Shown: one piece after another, positions 10,460 to 21,300 of the stretch | How the letters are laid out: the number at the start of each line of letters is the position of its first letter | How positions within the stretch are numbered: position 1 is the first letter of the stretch | The notes under the pieces: model-generated | Databases searched by the model: none | The model's input: the letters and a program-made list of their open reading frames with translations, nothing else | Told to the model about the DNA's origin: nothing | Position numbers and translations under genes: made by a program | NCBI RefSeq assembly: GCF_025602895.1 | Contig: NW_026516461.1 | Coordinates: forward strand, 1 to 38,154 | Direction: 5' to 3' | Length of the DNA stretch: 38,154 nt | Source: Polychytrium aggregatum | Taxonomy: Eukaryota; Chytridiomycota; Chytridiomycetes; Polychytriales

Positions 10460-11632
10460 TTACTCAAGCATGTAAATTCTGGAGGCAATGTCGTTGACAA
10501 TCCAATCCAGTCCGTTGACGAGGTTCTTTCCGGTGACGGCACTGCAGCCCTCGATGTGCCAATGGTGCGTTTGGATTTCATCGAGGCTCAGGATCTGTTT
10601 CAGGCAGAAAACACCTGACGTTAGCAGGAATCCCATGTGGTCGCCACAGCGCCGAGGCTGGTCGGGACGAATATCCGTCGTCTCTGGCTTGACACCAGCA
10701 GCCACCCACCTCACGGATTTCCTGGGCACCAAGGGCGGAGGGAAGATCGGCCTTGTTGGCAAAGATCAGCAGCGAGGCGCCCGCGAGTCTCTGGAAGAAG
10801 GCAGTAAAGCACGATCAGATAGGACGGACCAAGCGGTCTGGGCGGCTATGCAGTTCCAGCGGTCTCAGGGACCCGCACCATCCATGGACGGGGGATTTGA
10901 CTCGGTTCAGTTGAGTCCGGTTCAATGCAGCCGTTTGGATAGACGCTTGGCCCAGCCCAAGCAGGCAAGCTGCGACGTACCTCTTCCTGGAGAAGGCTCT
11001 GAAGTTCGCGCTTGCAGTCTTCCAAGCGATCGGCTCTATCGGCACTGTCCACAACCCAGACGAGGCCGTCCGTTTGCTCAAAGTAATTTCTCCAGTAGGA
11101 TCGGATGGATTTTTGGCCACCAATGTCCCAGATGTTCAGTTTGTAGCTATGTGTTGTGGTGCGGCAGAGACCGGTGGAATGGTAAGGAAGGACAGCGAGC
11201 AGCGAGGATGAGCAGCTAGCATCCGCCAGAGCCGGGGGTGCGGTTCGTGTGGCGGATCGCATACTCTTTGTGCTCCAGGGTTTTGATGTTGAAGCCCAGG
11301 GTCGGCGAGATGGTGGTGATGTCCTCGCCGTTGAGTTTCTTGAGAATGGTGGTTTTGCCGGCATTGTCAAGGCCGCTGGGCAATGGAACGATTTGGTCAG
11401 GACACATCGAAAGGGATCGACCGGGGAGCACGCATCGGCAGCAGGGAGTGGTGTCGAGACGACGATCATGAGCCCCAGCCATGCCCTGTGCGCTGTACAT
11501 GTGGTGGGGAGACGACCAACGGCCCAAGGATCAAAGCAAACGAGCAGCAAACGGAGCGGCTGCTTACAGCATCAGGAGTCGCATCTCCTTCTCCTTTTGC
11601 CGGTTCTTTTTCAGGATCGTCAGCAGGCCCAT
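10460..11632 (-). CDS. ARL2: ARL2-type small GTPase (ADP-ribosylation factor-like 2)
   Basis: A small GTPase of the Arf family. ARL2 regulates tubulin folding with cofactor D and the release of lipidated cargo. Five exons, all phase-consistent: 11632-11568, 11375-11265, 11146-10981, 10790-10710 and 10594-10460, giving 185 residues, the usual size. The start MGLLTILKK is typical. Visible motifs are the P-loop GLDNAGKT (23-30), switch I threonine T47 in SPTLGFN, switch II WDIGGQ with Q70, NKAD (126-129) for guanine specificity, and SAVTG. The long identity to animal ARL2 ([21 protein letters not shown]) separates it from ARL3 and Arf1. The gene is intact with no missing catalytic residue. It is head to head with the DUF1764 gene, 263 bases apart. 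Confidence 0.93.
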
Positions 11633-11895
11633 GGTGTCGCTTGGTGGTGTGTGCTTGCTTGCGGGTCGTGCTGGATGGGGCCGGGATGGTCTGTCGTCAG
11701 GGAGAACATATGTATCGGCGACGGCTGGATGAGGGACAGCCAGCCGCAGCAGCCCCTGGAGACATGGGCAGGTGGCGCGCAGCAGGGCGGCGCGCAGCAG
11801 CGAGCAGAATTTTTGTTGGTCGAGGGGATCAGGCGCAACGGCGACCCAGCACCACCGCCATCAGGATCAGAGGTGCATAGCGGCTTGCAGCGACC
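11633..11895. promoter_or_regulatory. Shared divergent promoter region, ARL2 / DUF1764
   Basis: Only 263 bases separate the two ATG codons of oppositely transcribed genes, so both 5' UTRs and core promoters must lie here. I see no clear TATA box. The role follows from gene layout alone. Confidence 0.55.
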
Positions 11896-12850
11896 ATGTC
11901 CAAGAGTACGGCCGGAAAGAGCAAAAAGACCACCAGCACGGGCACCGGCAGTGGTACGGCCGCCGGCCCGGCGATCTCCAAAAAGGCTGACCCCAAAGCA
12001 GGATCCAAGGGAGCGGCCGTTTCGTCCAAGCCGGACGGAGCAGTCGCTTCGGCCCCGCCCAAGACCAAAACGAACGAAATCGACGACATCTTCAGCGGCA
12101 ACTACTCAAAGGATAAAGGGAGCGCCGCCGGCGAATCCGAAAAGCGCAAGGCCCCCGAGCCTGTCGCCGCCGGGCCAGAGCCCGCAAAGAAGAAGAAGGG
12201 CAAGTCCAAGTCCAGCTCCCAGAGCGAAAGTCAGGCAGATTCCAAGCCCACTCCTTCAGCCGAGGCCAAGGCGACGGCGACGCCAGTGGTCGTTACCGTC
12301 GATCTCTCGCAGGCCGGCAAGGTTGAGAAGACTGAGCTTCCCGACGACACGGATGGATTTGCCAACAGCCGTGGTCTAAAAGTGCGAGGTACCGACATCG
12401 GATACGAGGAGTCGGGCCTGGGGGATGGTTGCTGGCCTTTGCGCCGCACAGTGGCTGATACCGAGGGGATTGGGACGGCTGGCGAAGATATGCCCTGCAA
12501 TCGCTGGCGAGGATATGCCCTGCAATCGCTGGCGAGGATATGCCCTGCAATCGCTGATCAGCTGCTGACTGTTCGCGGTGTGCAGGATACACAGAAGAAG
12601 GATACAAAATCTACGGAGAGGACGAACTGTTCTCTTCGACAGGAGGAGGTGAGGATCGACAAGTCGCCGGGTGACTTTTGGGACAAACGGAGCGAGCATT
12701 CTCTGCGGGCTGTTCCGGCTTGGGCAGGCTCCAAGTGTTGCTAACACCTCCGCGCACCTGCCGCCGATTCCGTGTTGGCTCGACGGACGTTGATCTGCCT
12801 GATTCACAGATACGGAGGACTGTCCGTTCGATTGCCGATGCTGCTACTGA
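11896..12850 (+). CDS. DUF1764 family protein
   Basis: A conserved eukaryotic protein of unknown function. Three phase-consistent exons, 11896-12388, 12586-12648 and 12810-12850, give 198 residues. The first 140 are Lys/Ser/Ala-rich and probably disordered, with Lys runs (AKKKKGKSK) that could act in nuclear or nucleolar localisation. The conserved core is NEIDDIFSG near residue 58, then DGFANSRG, YTEEGYKIYGEDEL and a Cys-rich C-terminus, CPFDCRCCY. That order (IDDIF, SRG, YTEEG, GG-x-T, CPFDCxCC) is the DUF1764 signature. The C-terminal cysteines could bind metal (inference). Intron 1 (12389-12585) contains a 25-bp minisatellite. The last exon codes for only 13 residues but carries the most conserved motif. 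Confidence 0.85.
12481..12555. repeat. 25-bp minisatellite in DUF1764 intron 1, three copies
   Basis: Three tandem 25-base units, GGCGA(A/G)GATATGCCCTGCAATCGCT, differ at one base in the first copy. They make up over a third of the 197-base intron and stop 30 bases before the CAG acceptor at 12583-12585. Confidence 0.95.
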
Positions 12851-14367
12851 ATCATCCCGCGCTGAATGCCCATACTATGTCCGATGGGAGCTGGAGAACA
12901 GACCTCTCAAGCGATTTCGATAGGGAGCGGCCGCATTGGCGACAAGATCTGGTGTGCTCGCGCTTATGCCCCGGAGCTGGCGTGGCTGCAAGCGCCCGCT
13001 TTGGTGCACCCTCTGCATCATCGCAGCTTGGTCCGGTTAGTGCACAGTGGCCATCATGTGTGGTGATTGGAGAGAAGTGATTCTCGTACAATCGCAACGT
13101 CATGTCCTGACGTGGGTGATTCAAGGAGGCAGGCGAAGGCATTTGCAAGTCAGAGTCTGGACGCTCTCGCCTGTACCTTCCTCCCTCCCCTCCCTATCGT
13201 TAAATATATCCGAAGCTCGACCCACATACCCAAACCGAGTGGGGGTAAGTGGCGGCCACCGCGAGAAGCGCGAAGAATCATCAGAATACGCTGGTTGACA
13301 CCCACTTCAGAATCTAAGCCGCTGCGGCGAGTTTCGATCGCCGACAGCCTCTCAAGTCCCAAGAAAGTGCATCAATAGCCCCCGAATTGGCTGCTTTCCG
13401 GTGCTGCCGTGACAAAAGCCCTCTCCACTACAGGTTGGTGCATCCGTGTGAGTGCATAGACAGATGGAATTGTGGAGCGGAGGACCGAGAAGCAGTGGAG
13501 TGTCGTGGAGCAAAAGTCCGGGGTTGGGCGGAGGCACTGGGTCACCGACGAACCAACGCATCGGGAATGCGCGTTTGGCTGGAGAGGTCCCAGTGTCGCC
13601 GGCCTGTGCAGATAGCCTGCATCAAGGCAGACCTTGAACTTGGGCGGGTTGCTTGGTCGAGTTGGTTTGCACGCAGCGGAGTATTGAATGGATATCCTCC
13701 TCGTTGTGGGGAGGGGTCGTGTGGGACTGGCGCCGACGAAGCCCCAGACCGTGGGAACGCGAACCCCAGCTCGGGTTGTGTGTACGAGCAAAGATGTTCC
13801 CCAGCTGCCTTCACCCGCATGATCGAAAGGCGGAATGCACGCGAGGCTCAAGGAACACTGCTGCCCCATCGGACCAGCACGCATCCACAGAGTGTGCACG
13901 GCGCTGACACGACTGTTTCGTACCCAGTAGCTCCGCGCGGCGGCATCTTGCTGCAGTTGAACGACGACCATTGATCCCCAAGCACATTCTGATAAATCTG
14001 AACTCGAATCAAGCCGTGCACCATCGAGTCTGCGTGCCGAACGCACAAGCGCACACCAACACTCAGTAGTTTCCCACCCCCGACATCGGGTCGAAGCCTC
14101 GGCGATAGAAACATCTTATATAGGCCCTCCCAGCACAAACGGACTTTGCCCCAGAGTCTCTCACGCTAGCTACGAGAGCGATCTGGAGACGTCCGAAGCA
14201 GTCAAAAGGCAAGAGCGGCGGTTCGCGCGCATATCCGCCTGGCGCCGCGTTGGCTCGGCAGCCGTCTAGAGGGCTTCCTTCTCGATAAAGACTATTGTAT
14301 CGCGCAGTCTGGTACTGCTCCACTGCAATCGCGATCGCGGATCCACTCGGAGGCAAAGATATTGACC
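12851..14367. other. 1.5-kb intergenic region between DUF1764 and the channel gene
   Basis: Several open frames of 70-220 codons exist on both strands, but none contains a recognisable domain. They overlap each other, which suggests chance. A short AT-rich element (TTAAATATA) lies near 13200. The right half presumably includes the channel promoter. Confidence 0.5.
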
Positions 14368-17300
14368 ATGGAGGTGCCAAAAACGAAAATGGCGCTTGGG
14401 AGTGCCATGAACCTCGACAAGGGAGAACCATCTCAGGCCAAACACGGAAATCTGCTGCCCACACTTTCGAGCAGCTGGATGGACCGGATTTTGAAGTATT
14501 ACTTGATCCCCGAGGCTCCGTTTCTCAAGTATTGGAACATCATGATTGTTCTGATATCCATCATCAATGTCATTCTCCTCACCTTCATGGCGGCGTTCCA
14601 GTACCACGACATTGCATCGTGGTTCATCTGCTACTTGATCGACCTGCTCTACCTCATCGATATGTACCAAAAGTGCCACGTTGCGTACCTCCAGAACGGA
14701 TTCTGGGTTGTGTTCCCCAAGGAAATGCTGATGAACTATGTGACCTCGTGGGAGTTCCGCTTCGACATTATCTCCAATTTCCCGGTCGACCTGTTTGGCT
14801 TCATCTTCTACAACTATCCGAACACACAATACTACGTGTCCATCATCCGACTCACCAAGGTTGTTCGATCGGAATACCTGTTCCGCTACTTTAGAAAGCA
14901 AGAGAAGAAGTTGCATTCGTCCTTTGCGCTTCAGGTTGTCAAGTTCATCACCTTTGTGATCGTCATCAACCACACGGTCGCCTGCATTTGGTTTGCGATT
15001 GGCTGCCCGAACGGCATTGGCGATTGCAACGATGGTTCGTGGGTGAAGCCAACGTCCGGCTTTCTGAGCAACGGCGGAACCCTGGTCGAGATCGACTATA
15101 ACAGCACGACGGCTATGTATGTCGCGAGCATCTACTGGACAGGTAACGGCCGAATGCTCGAGAACATGACCGCGCCGGTTGTGTCGGTTGTGTCGGTTGT
15201 GTCGGTTGTGTCGGTTGTGTCGGTTGTGTCGGTTGTGTCGGTTGTGTCGGTTGTGTCGGTTGTGTCGGTTGTGTCAGGGATTGGCGAAGAATGCTCAACT
15301 TTTCACTTTGGCCGAGAGACTGGTGGTGTCAGTGCAATTGTCCCCACCTTGTGCCGAACGAAAGTGAAGCAGATAGGTGTCGCGGTGATCGTTCGACACC
15401 ATAAAGCTGAGACAACGAGCTCAATTGCATGACTGACTTTGCTTCTTCGCAGTGACAACTATGACCACGACTGGATATGGCGACATCCACCCAAACAACC
15501 TCGGCGAGCGAGTGTACGCTCTCGTATGTATGATCTTGGGAACGTTCTTTTACGGATACGTGTCCGGTAGGTTGATCTCGCCCATCCGCCTCATCACTTC
15601 CGTGCGATAGATGGTGGAGCCAACATGCTGGATTCTCAGAGACGCAACAGGAGCTTATACAGGACACTGATTCTCCGGCCATTCCCTGTCGATCCCGTGT
15701 CGCTTACTCGCTGCGTACCTGCCCTGGCCTGCCTCAGGAACGATTGCCTCTACCCTCTCGAACATGGACTCGTCCCGTGTCGCGTACAGGCAAAAGCTAG
15801 ATGCCGTCAAGCAGTACATGGCCGACCGCAAAATGGACGTTGACATGCAGCACCGCGTTCTCGACTACTATGACTATGTCTGGGACAGAAACAAGGGCCT
15901 TGTTCTCAAGAACATGTTTGAGGATATGCCGAGTGCCTTTAGACGCGAAGTGGCCCTGAATCTGAATAACCAGATAATCGATAGCGTAAGTGCTCCGGCG
16001 CCGTCTGTCGCGCTCGGTCGTGTTGGGCTGTCCACATCCGAGGGTAATGTCGGTCGGTGTGCGACGACGAATGTCTGGGAGTCTGTCTGTGCATCCGACT
16101 TGCGATTCGCGGGCATGGGCTGGCCACACGGTATTCATCTCGTCCGCTGCTGGCGCTTTCACAGACGGCAATCTTCAAGCAATGTTCCATCGGGTTCCGC
16201 AGACACATTGCCATACACATGACCCTGCATTTGATTACTGCCAACGAGTATGTGGCACATGTGGGCGAGTTTGGCACCGAACTCTACTTTATCTCGCAGG
16301 GACGGATCGACATCTTTTCACCAACCGACAAGCGCCCAACCTCGTCGCTAATAGAGGGAGCTCATTTCGGTGAGTATGCGTGCAGTTTCGGTGCGGCGGG
16401 TGCTAGCCGGGATATGCGAATCGGGAGGAATCGGGAGGAATCAGGAAGCAATGGATTCGACCTGTGCGATCGTCGACGCATCGTCTGTCGGAAGCAGGGA
16501 TGGCTGCGATATGCACTCCACAGTGGCTATGACCGTCGAGCATGCCCTTGCAGCAGCTGTGGACAGCCATGTGGTGTCCCCGCTCTCCCGTTTCCAGCAG
16601 TCTATCCGAGATAGTACTCGCACTCGCACTGACATCGATGCTACCCTTGTTGCCTTCCTGGCCCTGGCAGGCGAATACGCCGTGATCCTTGGCCATCGCC
16701 ATGAATATTCGGCTCGGGCCGTCTGCAACACCGATATCTTTGTGCTCACCAAGGAGCATCTCGAGGAGGCCTTCGTAGCCTTTCCAGCCGACCGCGAGAG
16801 CGTCTACGAGATTACCCAGGGTCGCTACAAGAGTCACCTCAGTACCAAAAAGTCGCGCCAGCACCAAGAAGAGGCCGAGGAAGAAGAGGAAGACGGTCCA
16901 CTCCTTCCCGAGACGGTGCTCACGCCAGCACCCGATCATTTGACTACCGGGCGAGGACACGATACCGGCCGGCGGAAGAGCAGCGCCTCAGTCTTTGGTG
17001 AATACGGAACCCGCAAGCAAAGCATGGCCACTTCCGGCTTTATGGTGATGGATGCCAAAACCCGATCAAATCATCAGCTCAGCGAGAACCTGGGAAGCAT
17101 TGGTCGCCTCGAAGGCGACTCTCATCACGGATCGCTGTCGAGGAAGCACTCGGTCAGCACCGGCCAGGTCACAGAAGGCCGCAAGTCCTCATCTGCAGCG
17201 CCGGCTCCGATTTCGGGCATCCGCTCGTCCGTCTCCAAAGGCCGGTTCACGGCATCGGGCTCTTCGTCGCACGGCGTGGCGGATCTCGAGGCTGCGATCC

Positions 17301-17452
17301 CGGAGGAAAGCCAGCCTGAGCCGCGATCGTCCGTTGGCCTGGGTCCCAAGAGGGGATTCATGACCCTGGAGCGAACCAAGACGGCGTCGTCACCCAAGGA
17401 CCTGTCCACGGGTCGGTCTGGCCCACCCGATGATCCATCGCAGCCGCGCTGA
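14368..17452 (+). CDS. Cyclic-nucleotide-binding-domain K+ channel (CNG/HCN/KCNH superfamily)
   Basis: A six-transmembrane channel subunit of 707 residues, probably tetrameric in the plasma membrane. Exons: 14368-15142, 15453-15566, 15738-15985, 16165-16369 and 16671-17452, all phase-matched. S1 is about residues 55-78 and S2 about 81-103. S3 follows [11 protein letters not shown]4 ([19 protein letters not shown]) has few regularly spaced charges. S5 is about 190-213 ([10 protein letters not shown]). The pore is TMTTTGYGD (262-269), a K+-type GYG filter. A C-linker ([20 protein letters not shown]) and a cyclic-nucleotide-binding domain (380 to about 480, with FGE at 447-449) follow. The position expected to hold the cassette Arg reads His-Glu. 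The C-tail from 490 is Ser-rich with four R-K-x-S motifs. The start at 14368 is the first ATG in frame. Zoosporic fungi have K+-selective CNG channels linked to phototaxis; orthology is inferred. Confidence 0.9.
15177..15275. repeat. 9-bp minisatellite in channel intron 1, eleven copies
   Basis: Eleven perfect copies of GGTTGTGTC inside the 310-base intron at 15143-15452, between exon 1 and the pore exon. The unit is a multiple of three and free of stops in the channel frame, so unspliced RNA would read Val-Val-Ser repeats and continue open to 15432. Confidence 0.95.
16370..16670 (+). other. Channel intron 4 (301 bases) with 10-bp repeat
   Basis: It begins GTGAGT at 16370 and ends CAG at 16668-16670, splitting the Gly codon of the FGE motif in the cyclic-nucleotide-binding domain. 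A decamer TCGGGAGGAA is repeated two and a half times at 16421-16449. No gene lies within it. Confidence 0.75.
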
Positions 17453-18313
17453 AGGCCATCATGCGGTCGTCGCGGCGGCTCGTCAGCGGCATTTGCCTAT
17501 CACCATTTGTGCGGCTGACGTGGGTTCACGAACACTCCTTCCTGTCTCATACAAAGCCCGTCCAGCACAGAGCACCCTACTCGGTATCCACGCATCTCAT
17601 AGCCGCCAGTCTGCCGTGCTTGTTTCTTTCGTTTCGTTTCGTTTCGTTTCGTTTCGTTTCGTTTCGTTTCGTTTCGTTTCGTTTCGTTTCGTTTCGTTTC
17701 GTTTTGTTAGTCGTGTCATCCCTCCCGTCCATTTACCGTTGAGCAATCATCACCACTTCTGCTGTTCCGCTACATTTCGTCTGTCTCTGATCCGCTTTGC
17801 TGGCCATCTTTCTTTTGGATCAGCTGCGGTATCAACAGTGCTCGCCAAATGAAGCGCTTTTGTTTTTGAATCAAATACACACATCCATCACTCATAACGA
17901 TCCCCCGCCATGCGCTCGGTGAAGCCGGAACCGAGACTATTTTTGAGATGGTTGTATTGACCGACTGAGGTATCTCGACGCAAATAGGAGGCAAGCAAAC
18001 ACATGGTACAACGAAATGAACAGTAGCCGCAGGCAGCATGTCAGCCTGTCAACATGACTGCTGCTTGGGACGGCTGGCGGGCGCATCCAGAAGGCGCTTC
18101 CCCTGTCAAAGAAGCAGCCAGCCCAGAGGCCCATCGAGAAAATACGTCGGTGGGAGAATGGTGGCGAGTAGGATACATCGGTCCAAATCAGAGAGCACTA
18201 ACCAAATCAGTTCAGGTAAGAGGAACGGGAAAAATCAAGTGGCAAGAGGGTTGAAAGGGCATGTAAAGGAAGGGGGAGCGCAGGCTCGCGGATGGTGTCG
18301 CATGCTGCAGGGA
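17453..18313. other. Convergent intergenic region, channel / FAS
   Basis: The 3' flanks of the channel (+) and FAS (-). It contains a TTTCG microsatellite at 17627-17704. No gene or clear polyadenylation hexamer was seen. Confidence 0.55.
17627..17704. repeat. Pentanucleotide microsatellite (TTTCG), about 15 copies
   Basis: A near-perfect TTTCG/GTTTC tract about 175 bases downstream of the channel stop codon, probably in its 3' UTR. Confidence 0.95.
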
Positions 18314-21300
18314 TTACTTGGCAACGGCCATGGCAACGGCGTACGAGCCGCTGTGGCTGATGGTGATCTTGACCTCGGTGATGCCGGCCTTCTCGACAGC
18401 GGCCTTGGCATCGCCATGGAAGGTCACGACGGGGGCCTTGCCTTCTTCGCGGGTGATCTCAATGTCCTTGAGCGGGGCGGCGGAGCCCTGGTCCCAGACA
18501 ACGGTGCCGGCGGCGCTGCTGACGGCCTTGACAACGGCCTCCTTGGCGGCCCATCGTCCGGCATAGCTCGAGACGGGGCACGACGAGGAGGTGCAGTAGG
18601 CCTGCTCCTGCTCGGTAAAGTTGCGCTCGACAAAGACGGGGTTCTCGGCGTTGATCTCGGAGATGAGCTGGACGTCGAGGCCGACGCCGCGGCCAGAGGT
18701 CTGGTCGATCTCGGCGCTGGCGCTCAGCAGGGCCTTGGTGACGTCGACGTCGGGCTTGGGGACGTCCGAGGTGTTGGAGTTGAAGTTCCAGGAGCCGGCC
18801 TTCTTGTCAAAGGTGGCACGGGCCAGCGGGTTGAGGTACACGGACGACTGCTGGGCATCGGTGTAGGGAGCGGCCGACTTGACACGGACAAAGGCGCCGA
18901 CGCCAGTGAGGGTCTCGTGGAAGTAGCGGTAGGAAGCGGCCTGGCGCTTCTCACGCTTCAGGAGGTACTCGTTGTAGGCCTTAGTCTCGAGAGCAGCGAG
19001 GGCATAGTCGGGGTGGATAACGAGAATCTCACCGCCGGCCTGGCCGAAACCGAACGACTTGAGCAGACCAGCCTTGATGCCGTCGGTCTGGATCGAGCGC
19101 GACGGGTACAGGATGTATTTGAACTTGGAGAGTCGGTCCTCCGCGTTGTCCAGGTTGCGGTTGCCGGGGATGATGCCGGTCTCGAGAACCTGGATGACAC
19201 CGTTGAGCATCCAGGCGGCAGCAGCACCCTTGGGGTGGCCGGTGAGGTACTTCTGGAAGATGGACGGGAGCACGTTGCCCTTGGTGCGGCCGAGATGGGC
19301 GAGCTGCTGGTTGACGGCAGACGACTCGTTGTAGTCGTTGGCCTTGGTGCCGGTGCCGTGGAACGAGGCAACGCCGATGTCGTCGATGCTGAGGCCATAG
19401 GTGGCAAGGGCGGCTCGGATGGGCGAGATGGTGGGGTCCTGCTTGGCAAACTCGTGGCTCCAGGTGGCAAGGGCAGCCTTTTCCTGTGGAAGTGCAGCAG
19501 ATGACATAGATACCGCGGGGTCAGCAGCGAACAAGATGCGACGATCGGAGCAGCGGCGGTGCCTCTGAACATTGCATCGTCGCAGCCCAAGGACACACAA
19601 TACAGTCCTGCCGCACCCGCGCTCCTCGGTGCGTGTCCGTCGTCGATCGGGCCAGGATCATCGGCAGCGCTACTTACTCTGCGCTTGCCCTCCTTCTCAA
19701 TAAAGGCGGTGCGCTCCTTGATGAAGGTCTCGTCAGCCTCCTCGCCAGCGGCCTTCAGGGCAGAGACCTCATCGGCAAGAGCCTCGTACTCGTTGGCAAC
19801 CCAGGTCTTGATGTATTCGCGCTCGCGCTTGAGCTGCTTGGCGCGGTACTCAAAGTTGAGCAGGGGAGACTTGTGCTTCTGCTGGGTCTCGCGGGCGGTG
19901 GTGAGGATACCCTGACCGGGAGCAGGGACGGAGCGGCTGTTCTTGTCGGTGGCAGTGTTGGTGCAGGCGACGATGGCGCGGATGGGGACGCCCATCTTGA
20001 CAGCCAGGTCGGCGGTCATCAGGACGTGGATACCCGCGCCCTGGGACTCCATGAAGCCGCCGCGGGTGTCGGAAGCCGGCCGGCACATGTCGCGGGGCTC
20101 GCGGCCGCGGGCAAACTCGTCGAGCGAGTCGGAGGTGGCCTTCATGTTGGCAAACTCGTACGAGCCTTCCTCCTGGAAGTCATCGTAGCCACCACAGATG
20201 ACGACCTTGGCGCGGCCGCTGAGCAGGGTGTCGACGGCAATGTCGACGGACTCGGCGGCGGTGGCGCAGGCGCCAACAGGGGTCTTGATGGGGCCCGAGG
20301 ACGACAGCAGAAGCATGTTGACCCAGGCGGGCATGGTGTTGATGAAGGACTCCTGGAGAATGTCGTTCTGGACGGGCTTCTCAAGCAGACGCTCCTTGAA
20401 GAGCTTCTGGAGGGCGCGCATGCCGCCCATGCCACCGCCCGAGGTGTTGCCGAGCTCGGAAACGTGGATGTACTGGTAGAACTCGTAGGGGTCGGTGACA
20501 CCCGAAGTCACGAGGGCCTCGACGGTGGCAACGAGGGCATACAGGGTGATGGGGTCGACCTGGGAGACAATGTCAGCAGGGACACCGTAGCGGGCCGCGT
20601 CCCAGCCGGTGGGGATCTGGCCAGCGACGAGGCGGCTGAACTTGAGGGCCTTGGGGACGTACAGGGTCGAGCCCTTCTTCATGCGCAGGAAGAGCTGGTC
20701 GCCGCGGTTCTCAATGACGGCGGCATCGCCGTGCTGCAGCTTGAAGGCATCGGCCTCCTCCTTGCTGACCTCGATGGGGGCCATGTCGGTGGTGATGGCA
20801 ACCTCCTGGAGGAAGAGCTTCTTGTTGGGGTTGTAGCCCTGGAAGAGCTCCGACTCGATCAGACGGATACCGGTGTGCTCGAGGATCTTCTCCTCGTACT
20901 TGGACTTGACGTTGAAGTCCTGGACGGGCTCCTTGGTGGCGACGTCGATCCAGCCCGAGTAGTTGGGGATCTTGCCGAGCGGGCCGTTGTGGAACTTGAT
21001 GAAGCCCATGATCCAGGCCATTTCAATGCAGCCCTCGAGCGAGAGCTCGCCAAAGGCCTCCATCTCCCAGCGGGTGCGCGAGCCACCGAAGGGTCCGACC
21101 TCGCCAAAGCCGGTCACGACAATGACCTTCTCGAGATCGAGCACGCCCTCGAGGTGCTTGAGCTTCTGGGCGCGCAGCTCGGGGAACTGGAACTTCATGT
21201 TGGCCCGGGGGGTCACGACGACAGTGTCCTGCTTGGCGGGGCCCTTCAGGGTCTTGTTGTCGAGGATCTCCTCCTGGGCGATGGCGCGGCGGATCTCCGA

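Noticed and set aside
13372..14046. A 224-codon minus-strand frame between DUF1764 and the channel
   Set aside because: Cys/Arg/Pro-rich, no motif, and fully overlapped by a 195-codon plus-strand frame of the same quality.
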